Source of the DNA: Semisulcospira habei
Lineage: Eukaryota; Mollusca; Gastropoda; Semisulcospiridae
Assembly: GCA_036245525.1 (NCBI GenBank)
Contig: BTPG01000001.1
Location: 181,953,250 to 182,017,249, forward strand
Reading direction: 5' to 3'
Length of the DNA: 64,000 nucleotides
Part shown: positions 52,594 through 62,500 of the stretch, in pieces
Numbering within the stretch: position 1 is the first letter of the stretch
How the letters are laid out: each line of letters begins with the position of its first letter
Made by a program: the position numbers and the translations under genes
The notes under the pieces: model-generated
What the model saw: only the letters and a program-made list of their open reading frames with translations
The model's database searches: none
Told to the model about the DNA's origin: nothing

Positions 52594-53205
52594 ATGAACC
52601 GGAGCTTAATGACCCTTGACCCACACTGTGGCTTATTTGTTGGTGCCACAGGGTGTGGTAAAACTGAATTTGTACTTAACCTCTTACAAACAAGATACAT
52701 ACACCACTTTGAAAACATTGTAATATTTTGTCCTACTATTAAACACAACAAAGCTTATCACAACCGTTTATTCATTTGGACTGACAACAACATATACTTA
52801 GTCGACCCTGAGAAAAAACTGAATGACTACCTACAATATTTTTACAAGCAATTTGAAGGACAGCCAACATTGTTTATTGTTGATGACTGTTCTGCAGAGA
52901 AAGAAATTGTCAAGAAGAGAAACACATTAGCAGAACTTGCCTTCAGTGGCAGACATGCTAATGTAAGTGTATGGATTCTCACTCAGAAATATAATGCTGT
53001 ACTGAAAGATTTTCGTGAACAGTTAAAGTTTATCTGTTTGTTTTACTGTAAGGATCGTGACAGCTTTGAAGACTGTCTCAGAGAAAATGATGTCATACCA
53101 AATAAACATGAACGAGATGATGTAAAAAATAAACTGAAATCAACTAAGCATCTAAAGCTCATTTTAAAGACAGATCAGCCCACAGGGTATGGATTAGTAA
53201 ATTAA
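52594..53205 (+). CDS. A32/FtsK-HerA-type genome-packaging ATPase, 203 aa
   Basis: The start is at MNRSLMTLDPHCG in a GTATTAAAATGAAC context. Walker A is GATGCGKT (residues 17-24), with a hydrophobic strand before it. Walker B is LFIVDD (about 93-98). An arginine-containing segment (AFSGRHANVSVWILTQKY) resembles the sensor/Q motif region of the family (LTQ). These enzymes pump the genome into the capsid in Polintons, adenovirus-like elements and NCLDVs. It follows the capsid gene co-directionally. All motifs appear intact. Confidence 0.92.
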   Translation: MNRSLMTLDPHCGLFVGATGCGKTEFVLNLLQTRYIHHFENIVIFCPTIKHNKAYHNRLFIWTDNNIYLVDPEKKLNDYLQYFYKQFEGQPTLFIVDDCSAEKEIVKKRNTLAELAFSGRHANVSVWILTQKYNAVLKDFREQLKFICLFYCKDRDSFEDCLRENDVIPNKHERDDVKNKLKSTKHLKLILKTDQPTGYGLVN

Positions 53206-53235
53206 TTTTTGTTTTTTTTAAAAATAACAATATAA

Positions 53236-53769
53236 ATGAACCCTGATGAAATCCTTCTATTGAATGATATCAATGCTGTTGAGAACAAAGACTTAGACTC
53301 AAAAAAACAGCGTCTTTTGTCTGTAATTGTCTCAGGCAAATCAAAGACTTATCTCGGGAAACAATACACAACAGATGATATTGAATCTCTTACGGCTGAC
53401 GAGCTAATCAAGCTTCATTCAAAATATGAAAACCACATCGCTTCACTAATGACACGTGATTTGAGTCGATCTCTAGTATGTCTATACACAAAAGCAGTGA
53501 GTCACTTTCTACCTGTGGATAGTGACAGTCTTTCACACGACCTTGAAAGCAATCCTATTGTTTCAAGTTCAATTGGCAAATTAGCATGTGTCATGTTTTA
53601 CAAGTTTGGAAATTACCTTGCACCTGTCGTAACCCTTCTTGTTACCGGGAGTCATATTGATTTTTCAAAAATAAATTTTACTGCAGAAGAAAATGGACGA
53701 AACCCAGACGACTCCACAACTGAACCCCGTCCCTGTTTTGACACAGGTTCAAACTGTGACGAAGACTAA
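53236..53769 (+). CDS. Polinton protein of unknown function, 177 aa
   Basis: The intact ORF starts at MNPDEILLLNDINAVENK. Residues 1-90 are charged and helical (LTADELIKLHSKYENHI). Residues about 115-140 form a moderately hydrophobic segment (SSSIGKLACVMFYKFGNYLA). The tail is acidic and Cys-containing. Its last 77 bp overlap the start of the next gene in another frame, as in compact viral genomes. It has no protease signature, although its size is that of the missing Polinton protease. Confidence 0.75.
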   Translation: MNPDEILLLNDINAVENKDLDSKKQRLLSVIVSGKSKTYLGKQYTTDDIESLTADELIKLHSKYENHIASLMTRDLSRSLVCLYTKAVSHFLPVDSDSLSHDLESNPIVSSSIGKLACVMFYKFGNYLAPVVTLLVTGSHIDFSKINFTAEENGRNPDDSTTEPRPCFDTGSNCDED

Positions 53770-54178
53770 AAGTCCAGGCAGGGTTGAGGCTGGTAAAAGA
53801 TTAGCCGAATATAATAGGCAAAAAAAATTACAGCTTAAGGCACAAACAGAAAAGACTCATGTAACTGATCCACCGTCAGGATCGTCAGGACCGTCAGGAC
53901 CTGTGTCAATACCGACAGGACCATCACACCCTCATCAAAGTGAGAGACAAACAACTAAGCCTGACCCCCGCCCTGATCCCGACCCCGAACCTCAAACAAC
54001 AAAATATATAGTTGCCGGATTTGTTGTCGGATTTGGTTACGTAGGGTATCAATTATACAAAAAATACAAACCACAGACTCGTACAGTGACCAAAAAATCA
54101 GACACTCCAAAAACAAAACCAGAAGTCTCCACATTACCAGTAACACCCAAAGCCGTTGACCCATTTTATATGCAGTAA
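53693..54178 (+). CDS. Polinton single-pass membrane protein, 161 aa
   Basis: The start is the Met of MDETQTTPQLNP inside the preceding ORF (AGAAGAAAATGGAC). A basic segment (GRVEAGKRLAEYNRQKKLQL) is followed by a Pro/Ser/Gly-rich linker, one transmembrane helix (YIVAGFVVGFGYVGYQLY) and a Lys-rich tail ending DPFYMQ. The basic AGKRLAEYNR segment recurs in Polinton ORFs. The topology suggests a virion membrane or core-linking protein; the function is unproven. Confidence 0.78.
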   Translation: MDETQTTPQLNPVPVLTQVQTVTKTKSPGRVEAGKRLAEYNRQKKLQLKAQTEKTHVTDPPSGSSGPSGPVSIPTGPSHPHQSERQTTKPDPRPDPDPEPQTTKYIVAGFVVGFGYVGYQLYKKYKPQTRTVTKKSDTPKTKPEVSTLPVTPKAVDPFYMQ

Positions 54179-54214
54179 ATAAAAATATTATTTTAATTTT
54201 TCTTGCCTTAGAAA

Positions 54215-54445
54215 ATGAATGACTCAAAGAACATGATGAACCTTGTGTATCACTCTGCCGTAATCAGTAGATTAGCAGTAGCTTATTCTATGCTGGGGAA
54301 AAGTCTACTCAAAATGAAATCAGCAGACTTGAGTAGATTAGATTTCGAAGACAGTGCTAAGCTAATTGTAGTTGTTACAGCGTCAATTGCTACAAAAGAC
54401 TTTCTTGTTAAGCAGGGAATTATTCCCGAAAATGTTTCTATGTAA
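54215..54445 (+). CDS. Small Polinton protein, 76 aa
   Basis: The intact short ORF starts at MNDSKNMMNLVYHSAVISRL, mostly amphipathic helix, with a hydrophobic stretch AKLIVVVTASIATKDFLV. Homologous small ORFs just upstream of the integrase block are common in Polintons. The gene is followed after 11 bp by the next one. Confidence 0.75.
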   Translation: MNDSKNMMNLVYHSAVISRLAVAYSMLGKSLLKMKSADLSRLDFEDSAKLIVVVTASIATKDFLVKQGIIPENVSM

Positions 54446-54456
54446 ATAAAAATATT

Positions 54457-54891
54457 ATGGCGACGATAGCTATTATGATAGGAGGTGCTATGGTTAATGC
54501 TCTGGCATTTAGTGGCTCTAATTATCTCTTTTCAAAAATGGGTAGAGAAGAATCTGCTCTGGAGATGAGACGACACAATGAGGCGTCAGAAAAATTAGCA
54601 CAAGCCCAGCAAGATTATGAAAAGAATAGAATTGAGAAACTTGATTTCATCAATGAAAAACTCAGGCTTGAAGGCCACGCACAACATACGTTTTCAAATA
54701 CAGATGACGCAATCAGGGAATATTTTCTTGTCACAGGTGAAGACATGTCTATCCCAAAACCGAAACTAAGTGACTATTACAAACCAAGCACACAACAAAG
54801 AAACGGAGAGTTAATTTTTGTTTTAGTGGGAATGACATTTGTTTATTTTACAGGAGTTTTCATTGCTAGAAAAAATGGCAGCCGAAAATAA
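54457..54891 (+). CDS. Polinton protein with terminal hydrophobic segments, 144 aa
   Basis: It starts MATIAIMIGGAMVNALAF, a hydrophobic N-terminus. A charged coiled coil (EMRRHNEASEKLAQAQQDYE) and a C-terminal membrane segment (ELIFVLVGMTFVYFTGVF) follow. The LDFINEKLR segment is recurrent in Polinton homologues. The last 17 bp overlap the integrase start. Confidence 0.78.
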   Translation: MATIAIMIGGAMVNALAFSGSNYLFSKMGREESALEMRRHNEASEKLAQAQQDYEKNRIEKLDFINEKLRLEGHAQHTFSNTDDAIREYFLVTGEDMSIPKPKLSDYYKPSTQQRNGELIFVLVGMTFVYFTGVFIARKNGSRK

Positions 54892-55849
54892 ACTATCAAA
54901 AATATATTACTCTCCATCAGGCTATTGGAAAGGAGCAACAGCTATTCAGAAATTACATGCCGCTGTGGGCGGAGATATAACACTCAATCAGGTCAAGCAA
55001 TGGTTACAGAGACAGGCAATTTGGCAGATATATCTCCCTGCTCCAAGAAAGATATCTAGACCCCATTTTCAAAACACAACCCCAAATGACACACACCAAA
55101 TGGACCTTTTGTTCTTACCACATGACACAATAAGAAAGAAACGATACAAGTATGCACTGACTGTTGTAGACATTGCTTCAAGGTATAAAGACGCTGAACC
55201 CATATCTGACAAAACAGCCAGTACAGTTGCGACTGCTTTATCAAGTATTTACAAAAGAGGCCCCCTGAAATACCCCAGACTTCTGCAGGTCGATGACGGA
55301 TCAGAATTTAAGGGCGCAGTTAATCAGTTATTTGCTAAGCATGGCGTACTGGTCAGACGTGGTATTCCAGGCGTGCACAGATCGCAGGCAATTGTTGAAA
55401 ACTTTAACAAACAGTTATCAGAAAGACTTTTCAGTTACCAGTATTCTAAGGAACTCATGCATGACACCCGTAACACTGAATGGGTAAAGAGATTACCACA
55501 TGTGATAAAAGCAATGAACAATGAAGGACACCCAAAACCTGCTGATGCTATTAAATTGAAAACAATTACAGAGTCAAAAACAATGTCAGCACAGGCACCC
55601 GACACAAGTTTATTTACCAAACAGGTGAGATATTTATATCAACCAGGGGAGGCTGAGAACGACGACAGACGCAGGGCAACAGACCCCATCTGGTCAACGT
55701 CTGTACACAATATAAAAAAAATAGTCCCCGGTCCTGACGGTCCTGGCGCAACAATATATTACCTGTATGACCCTGCGCCACAAAGGGCATTTGTCAGAGA
55801 AGAATTACAGATTATTCCCCCAGACACCGTTACTCATTTCAGTAACTAA
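54875..55849 (+). CDS. Retroviral-type (rve) integrase of the Polinton, 324 aa
   Basis: I start it at MAAENKLSKIYYSP (GAAAAAATGGCA) because the upstream in-frame Met lies inside the preceding gene. The RNase H-fold catalytic core has the Asp of HQMDLLF, the first Asp of VDDGSEF and the Glu of AIVENFN, with about 34 residues between the last two: a complete DDE triad. The C-terminal part (about residues 260-324, IWSTSVHNIKKIVPG, YYLYDPAPQRAFV) resembles the chromodomain/SH3-like tail of Polinton integrases. It catalyses insertion with short (typically 6-bp) target duplications. Its last 45 bp overlap the convergent polymerase gene. Confidence 0.93.
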   Translation: MAAENKLSKIYYSPSGYWKGATAIQKLHAAVGGDITLNQVKQWLQRQAIWQIYLPAPRKISRPHFQNTTPNDTHQMDLLFLPHDTIRKKRYKYALTVVDIASRYKDAEPISDKTASTVATALSSIYKRGPLKYPRLLQVDDGSEFKGAVNQLFAKHGVLVRRGIPGVHRSQAIVENFNKQLSERLFSYQYSKELMHDTRNTEWVKRLPHVIKAMNNEGHPKPADAIKLKTITESKTMSAQAPDTSLFTKQVRYLYQPGEAENDDRRRATDPIWSTSVHNIKKIVPGPDGPGATIYYLYDPAPQRAFVREELQIIPPDTVTHFSN

Positions 55850-58800
55850 GTCGTCAATTAATTCATCAACCAGTTCATCACAAATGTCTTCAGATAACTT
55901 GAGCCTGTAATGACCTGGTGCATAAGCTTTTTCCTTACTGTGAAACACTCTTTTCGTGTCTCCAACTGCCAGAGACTTCTTATGTGTTTGGATCATTTCA
56001 AGATTATGTTTGTTTGATCTCAGTGACTTGTTTGGATAATCAGGCATTAATGCACCATCTAATACTTGCTTGTAATGTTCATGATGTATGTCTTTATTTT
56101 TTATTGCTGTTTTTTTAATTCCTTTGGCTTTCGACTGACTTCCCTTCTGGTGCAGTATAGAATACATTTTGGATCTCAGTCCAACATACTCAACTATTGG
56201 CACACCATTTAGTTCATCTTTAAACTTCCCAGGCACTTTCTTGTTTTGTGTGCTAAACAGTGGATGATCCTTAGGGTAATCAGACGTGTCATACATGTGC
56301 AACTCTGTTTTCATGTCTTCATAAAAGTCTTCAGTACACACATCAATGATCATAGAGTCAGTGTCAGTGTATAACAATCGACAGTCAGGATACTTTAATT
56401 TGAAGTAATCATAATAAAATTCAAGCATTAACAGTTTTGACAACTCCAGAATTGCCATACCAATGAATACTGGCTTGTCCAGTTTAACAATCTTTTTTTT
56501 GAGTGACACTGCATACAATGATGAATGAAATTCTTTATACCCTGTGTACTGTGGCTTACCTGTAAGTTTAATTGCACCCAATTCAGTTGTGACTAGTCTC
56601 ACATCTTTTCTGTGATGAGGATTTTCCATTGTCTTGCCAAAACAGGCATTGTTCATAAGCTTAAAGAAGTCTTTGTCAAATGCAGTGTTGCCGTCTCTGG
56701 CACGAAGGGTTGTGTTCTTCATTATGTAATCTTTCATGAAAGCACTCTGATCAAATTGAATTCCTCTGTGAACTTTCTTTAGTACTAACCCGTGTCTGAT
56801 GTAAAACTGCAACAAGCGGTAGTGACAAACGTAATTGAATTTGTCATTCAAATTTGGTACAAGTTTAGTGTCTTCTTTTTTCCCTGTCATACTCATTTTC
56901 TCAACAGCTAAGGGATAATCATTATGGTAATCATGTAGATGGTGTGGGTACTCTAGGTCGACTTCAAAGATCCAACCCTTCGCGTCGTTTCGGTCAAGAT
57001 TCATAATATTGTTTGTTAACCCTGACTCTGTTACATCATACTGTGACAAATCATACAGACAAAAGTTTTTCAAGGGCAATAATTCACACATCGCCCAGCC
57101 ATACAAATTGTTAGCGTCAAGGTACGTAATGAATGACCTTGACCTCGAGGGGTCAAACCCCCGGCCAAGGTCACCATGGGCGTCCATATATTTATTGTTG
57201 GCTCTGGCATAGTTGTTTGAAGCTATACTAATGCCTCCCCTCAATCCACGTTCCACCATTTCACCCATCGTTCGATCAGACAACAGGTCTATGGATATCT
57301 TACTGGATTTCAAAAATGCATCCCATCTCATGCCAGGACTAGTTATGTAACAAGCAGGGTCAAGTCTGTAGTGTAACAACCCCTTTTCACGGTAACTTTC
57401 AAATACGTCTGCTAGCAAACAAACATCTGCTTTCAAGTACTGGTCATGGTAGTCACCAATCGTCTGACAACCTAATTTACCCCACGCATCAAGTGCATGC
57501 TGGTATTCAGAGTCAGAAATACCTTTTCCAGTTAGTGTGGAATAAAATTTCTCTTTTGGTGGCAGTCTTGTTTCTTCAAACACAACCCAGTGATCAATGT
57601 ACTCATACGGATACACACCTTTCTTAACCAAGTCTGGCTCAAAATATTTACTCGTTATTGGATACTCAGTCAGTCCTTCTGCCAGACTAGCAAGACCTAA
57701 AGATAAATGTTGCATGGAGTCATAAAATGCTAATTTGTCCAATCTAAAAGTCAAGTATTTCTCAGTTGGCTGGGCAATACAACTTATGTTTTTGTACGAC
57801 TCGTCTACAGCCTGCATGATAATGTGTGAATCATATCCTTTGAGATTGTGGAAAAAGATTGGTAACTTGTATGTCTTAGGATCTGTTTTTAATAATAAGT
57901 TACAATTGTTATGTGCAGCACCTCTGTAACGTCCAGTTATGTGATCGTGGTCACGAACTTTATCACCCCCCAGAGGTTGTTCGCAAATCCAACACGTCTC
58001 AGCTGTATCAAATTTCAGTTTGTCTTCTTCTGTCATCACCAGAGGCATCTGGCATGTTGTGAGATATTGTACTACCTGACTGTACAGATGTCTCATTTCT
58101 GTTAAAAACAGGCATGCTGCATTTTCACCCCTGTAGATAACAGGTTGTGAATGCAGACCGTCTGACCTAACAAGAATGTATCCAAAAGAACACACCACTT
58201 GGTCACTCAACTTTATAGTCTTTGGTAATGACTCTGGAACAGGACCTTCATACGGAACAACCAGTGATTCAAAATCAGCGTACACTACAAACAGCAACTT
58301 TTGCTGATTCCCATAGTTCTTAAAATACACTTGACTACCAGGATCAGGGTACTTAAGTACAGTTTGTATGTCATCAGGTGACCTACAGTGCAGAACATGT
58401 TTATGTGCCACTGCAATAGAGGAAAACCTCTGTAAACATCTATTACAAAATTCCTGTTTGCCCTTGTGTTTTGTTGTATGATTATGAATTAGACGTGACA
58501 TATTCCTAATAATTGTGTAGTGAAAGTTATTGTCATCGCCGATTAATAACATGTCAACATGTTTATCTTCTGACTGCCCATATGTTGGAGCCAGTGTTGA
58601 TACTCTAATGGGTTGTAACTTGTCAACAGACACATTATCCCACACAAACACATTTACAGATATGCCAGGATTTAATTTTTCAAACAAGTCTATGTCCTCT
58701 ATTTTAACAGGGAACTCAATGCCACTGAAGTTGAGTTCGTTTACAAATTTGATGTAGTTAGATACACGTTCAGGTTTTATTTTTACAAAGTGTAGTTTAG

Positions 58801-59305
58801 CAAGCACACACCACATGAAACAATAGTTGTCATTGTTCTGAATGTTAACAACAGCCTTTTTGTTTACTACTTCTGTTGGCAGTGGTAACCATGCTTTACC
58901 TAATATAGGATGATACCTAGACTGCTTTAGTTGTAGTTCATGTACATGTCCTTCGTGCCAACCAGACCCCTTCATTCTTGCACTGTCAATCGCCTGTAGA
59001 AAGTCTGGTAATAGTCTGTCTCTAAACACGTTCTCTAATTCCCTTCTTGTGTTAACAGTGTGTTGTCTTGTTGATATATACGATACAATTACCTCACCGT
59101 CCAATCTAGTGAATTCGATTTTTGCAACAATCTGAATCTTAACACTGCCTGTCAGAAGATTTTGTTGTATGACAGAAAAAGAGTTTTCTATTGATTCATA
59201 GACATTATTAGTATTGGATATGGGTAAGTTTGTTGTATGAAACACGTTTCTTAAACCAGATGAGCCAGGGTTTGATGGGCCAGGGCTTTGTGAATTGTCC
59301 GTCAT
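55805..59305 (-). CDS. Protein-primed family B DNA polymerase, 1166 aa
   Basis: The start at MTDNSQSPGPSNPG fits the AAATAAAAATGAC context; the frame extends 17 codons further but into hydrophobic non-coding-like sequence. The 3'-5' exonuclease motifs are YADFES (about 340), HNLKGYDSH (about 486) and LKADVCLLADVF (about 621). The polymerase motifs are YLDANNLYGWAM (about 728), NNACFGKTME (about 884) and YTDTDSM (about 976). All catalytic acidic residues are present. The N-terminal 300 residues include NNDNYCFMWCVLAKLH and a Cys/His cluster (CNRCLQRF..HKHVLHC). Such enzymes replicate linear genomes from a terminal protein. The uninterrupted ORF of this length argues for a recent or active element. 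Confidence 0.95.
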   Translation of the reverse strand: MTDNSQSPGPSNPGSSGLRNVFHTTNLPISNTNNVYESIENSFSVIQQNLLTGSVKIQIVAKIEFTRLDGEVIVSYISTRQHTVNTRRELENVFRDRLLPDFLQAIDSARMKGSGWHEGHVHELQLKQSRYHPILGKAWLPLPTEVVNKKAVVNIQNNDNYCFMWCVLAKLHFVKIKPERVSNYIKFVNELNFSGIEFPVKIEDIDLFEKLNPGISVNVFVWDNVSVDKLQPIRVSTLAPTYGQSEDKHVDMLLIGDDNNFHYTIIRNMSRLIHNHTTKHKGKQEFCNRCLQRFSSIAVAHKHVLHCRSPDDIQTVLKYPDPGSQVYFKNYGNQQKLLFVVYADFESLVVPYEGPVPESLPKTIKLSDQVVCSFGYILVRSDGLHSQPVIYRGENAACLFLTEMRHLYSQVVQYLTTCQMPLVMTEEDKLKFDTAETCWICEQPLGGDKVRDHDHITGRYRGAAHNNCNLLLKTDPKTYKLPIFFHNLKGYDSHIIMQAVDESYKNISCIAQPTEKYLTFRLDKLAFYDSMQHLSLGLASLAEGLTEYPITSKYFEPDLVKKGVYPYEYIDHWVVFEETRLPPKEKFYSTLTGKGISDSEYQHALDAWGKLGCQTIGDYHDQYLKADVCLLADVFESYREKGLLHYRLDPACYITSPGMRWDAFLKSSKISIDLLSDRTMGEMVERGLRGGISIASNNYARANNKYMDAHGDLGRGFDPSRSRSFITYLDANNLYGWAMCELLPLKNFCLYDLSQYDVTESGLTNNIMNLDRNDAKGWIFEVDLEYPHHLHDYHNDYPLAVEKMSMTGKKEDTKLVPNLNDKFNYVCHYRLLQFYIRHGLVLKKVHRGIQFDQSAFMKDYIMKNTTLRARDGNTAFDKDFFKLMNNACFGKTMENPHHRKDVRLVTTELGAIKLTGKPQYTGYKEFHSSLYAVSLKKKIVKLDKPVFIGMAILELSKLLMLEFYYDYFKLKYPDCRLLYTDTDSMIIDVCTEDFYEDMKTELHMYDTSDYPKDHPLFSTQNKKVPGKFKDELNGVPIVEYVGLRSKMYSILHQKGSQSKAKGIKKTAIKNKDIHHEHYKQVLDGALMPDYPNKSLRSNKHNLEMIQTHKKSLAVGDTKRVFHSKEKAYAPGHYRLKLSEDICDELVDELIDDLVTEMSNGVWGNNL

Positions 59306-59402
59306 TTTTATTTGACCGACAAAATAATAAATGAAAAAAAAAATTATCACTGTCACACCATATGTAATACTGTATTATCGGTAGTTATGATAAACAAGTC
59401 AA

Positions 59403-59516
59403 CTACTTTCCTGGTGTTTGTCTTGAAGTCCTGTCCTGCAGGTGCAATATTACTTTATTGAACGTAACACTTTCAATATAACAATGTTGTTTTCTTAATT
59501 GATTAAATATGTCATT
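59403..59516 (-). pseudogene. 3' part of a Polinton gene split by a LINE
   Basis: This is the 38-codon end of a minus-strand ORF that terminates with TAG at 59,403-59,405. It is interrupted at 59,516 by the LINE; the 12-bp duplicated target AAATATGTCATT is at its upstream edge. The other part is at 63,439-63,714. Both halves read the duplicated bases in the same frame (four codons), so the ORF was about 125 codons before insertion. No family is recognised. It ends 98 bp from the polymerase start codon. Confidence 0.85.
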
Positions 59517-62500
59517 CAGGGCAGTGGGCAGATGTTCACATCTGCACGGGACATAGACGACCCCGCCCTCCACGAGTCGCCTGCTGCCTTGCAGGCCTGG
59601 CCGCTTGGCTGCGGAAAGGCTAAGGGAGGAAACCCCCGACATCAAAGCCCCCGTGTCTCCGGGGAAGGCTTTTGAGCCAGAGACTAGGACAAGGACAGTC
59701 TGATATAAAACCTACGACCCGATGCCATCGTCCCAGCTTGCTAGGCCATGGCAGATGAACCAAGGGTTTAAAGGGTGGGGCCAGTACTGCGCACACTGCA
59801 CTCCACCAAAAAGCTCCACCGCGCAGGCTTTAGGAAACGTCCACGGACCATGACACTGACCATTCCAAGTCCTGTAGCGACGGGCGAGGGGCGAAACGGC
59901 AGGTGAAAGATGTCACTGGAAGCCGCAGTCTCAAACCTGCATGCAGGCGGTTCAGGATATTGGTCGCCTGATGTTGACCTGGGGATGACAACATCACTCG
60001 GCACACCCTGAACGACCAAGCAGCCTTCTCTAGGGACAGCACTGCTTGCTCCACACGGAGAGGGGCCTAGAAAAGGTGGCCTAACCAAAGCTCATCCCCT
60101 CGTAACCCAGTTGGCTAGCCGCGGTCAACGGGCATCTTCTCCTGAGGTCAAAAAACAAGAAAGAATAACGGATCCACTCTCATGACGACCACGACCGGAC
60201 TCAACGTAGCATGCTGGAACGTCCGAACCATGCTCGACAAAGCAGACAGCGGACGCCCTGAACGTCGCTCCGCCCTCATTGCCCATGAATTGCGGAGGTT
60301 AAACATCGACATCGCCGCGCTCAGCGAAGTACGCCTTCCAGAAGAAGGCAGCCTCCAAGAACTTGGTGCTGGGTACACCCTCTACTGGTCAGGCAGGCCT
60401 GCATCAGAAAGACGGCTCTCAGGCGTGGGTTTCATGGTCAAGACATCCATTGCGACTAAGCTGGAAAACCTACCAACGGGCCACTCAGACCGCATCATGT
60501 CCATGCGCCTCCCACTGAGACACCAGCAACACGTCACCCTTCTCAGTGTGTACTCCCCAACCCTCCTGGCAGAGCCTGCTGAAAAGGACAAGTTTTACAC
60601 TGACCTGCGCAGCCTCCTACAGAGTACCCCTGCAGACGACAAAGTCATCATCCTTGGCGACTTCAACGCCAGAGTGGGCCAGGACTCTGAAGCCTGGAAA
60701 GGAGTCCTCGGCAAGCATGGCGTGGGGAACTGCAATGACAACGGCCGCCTACTGTTGGAGTTCTGTGCGGAGCAGCAACTGGTCATCACCAACACTACTT
60801 TTCAGCAAAAGGACAGTCGAAAGACGACCTGGATGCATCCTCGCTCCAAACACTGGCACCTTATCGACTATGTCCTAGTGCGTCAGAGGGACCGCAGTGA
60901 CGTCCTCCTCACCAGAGTGATGCCCAGCGCAGAGTGCCACACTGACCACCGCCTTGTCCGCTGCAAACTCAGGCTCCACTTCAAGCCAAAACCCAAGAAA
61001 TGGGGGCCCCCCAAGAAAAAGCTTGATGTTGCCAGCCTTCAGCGTGACGATGTGAAAGCTGCCTTTCAGACAGATTTACAGCGCAGGCTCAAAGACACAG
61101 CGGACCCAGTAGACTCCTCCCCTGAAACACTTTGGGAACAACTGAAAACTGCTATTGCAAAATCCTCTGCAGAAGTCTTGGGTTTCGCCAGAAAGAAGAA
61201 CAAAGACTGGTTTGACGAAAACGATGTAGAGATCCAGGAACACCTAGCAAAAAAAAGAGCCGCCCATCAGGCCCACCTAGCCCAGCCTTCCTGCCCTGTG
61301 AAGAAGTCTGCCTTCCGCCTCGTCTGCAGCAGTCTCCAGCGCAAGCTCAGAGATCTCCAGAATGAGTGGTGGACCAGACTTGCACAGAGGACCCAGCTTT
61401 GCGCTGACAATGGTGACTACAGGGGCTTCTACGAAGCACTGAAAGCAGTGTATGGCCCCAGGCACCTGGTACAAAGTCCCCTGCGAAGCGCGAATGGCCA
61501 GGCACTCCTCACAGATAATACCTCCATCTTGAACCGCTGGTCGGAATACTTTCAGAGCCTCTTCAGCGCTGAGCGCACTGTTCAAGAAGCAGTCGTCCTA
61601 CAAATCCCACACCTCCCAGTAAAGGTTGAATTGGACGAACCGCCCACCGCTGAAGAGACCCTCACAGCCATCCACCAGCTCAAGAGTGGCAAAGCAGCAG
61701 GCATTGATGGAATACCGCCAGAGATCTGGAAACATGGAGGCACAGCACTGCACAACAAGCTCCATGACCTCTTTCTCTGCTGCTGGGAGGAAGGAACACT
61801 ACCAAAAGATCTCCGTGATGCAGTTGTTATCACCCTGTACAAGAACAAAGGCGAGAAGTCTGACTGTTCCAACTATCGGGGAATTACCCTGCTGTCCATT
61901 GCTGGGAAAATCCTTGCAAGGCTGCTCCTGAATCGGCTGGTACCTGCCATCGCTGAAGACCAACTCCCAGAGGGCCAGTGTGGCTTCAGAGCAAACAGGA
62001 GCACCACCGATATGGTCTTTGTGCTGAGACAGCTGCAGGAGAAGTGCCGCGAGCAGAACAAAGGGCTGTACGTAACATTTGTCGACCTAACAAAAGCGTT
62101 CGACACTGTGAGCAGGCAAGGCATGTGGCAGATCCTGGAGCGACTTGGCTGTCCCCCAAAGTTCCTCAACATGATTGTCCAGCTACACGAGGACCAACAA
62201 GGCCAGGTCAGACTCAACAATGACCTCTCAGAACCATTCCCTATTCTCAACGGCGTAAAGCAAGGCTGCGTGCTGGCACCGACCCTCTTCACCATCTTTT
62301 TTAGTATGATGTTGAAGCAGGCCACAGTGGACCTCGATGATGACGATGCAGTGTACATCAGGTATCGTCTCGATGGCAGCCTGTTCAACCTCAGACGACT
62401 GCAGGCCCACACGAAAACCCTAGACCAACTGATTCGTGAGCTGCTTTTTGCTGATGATGCTGCCCTCGTTGCACACACAGAGAGAGCCCTGCAGCGCATC

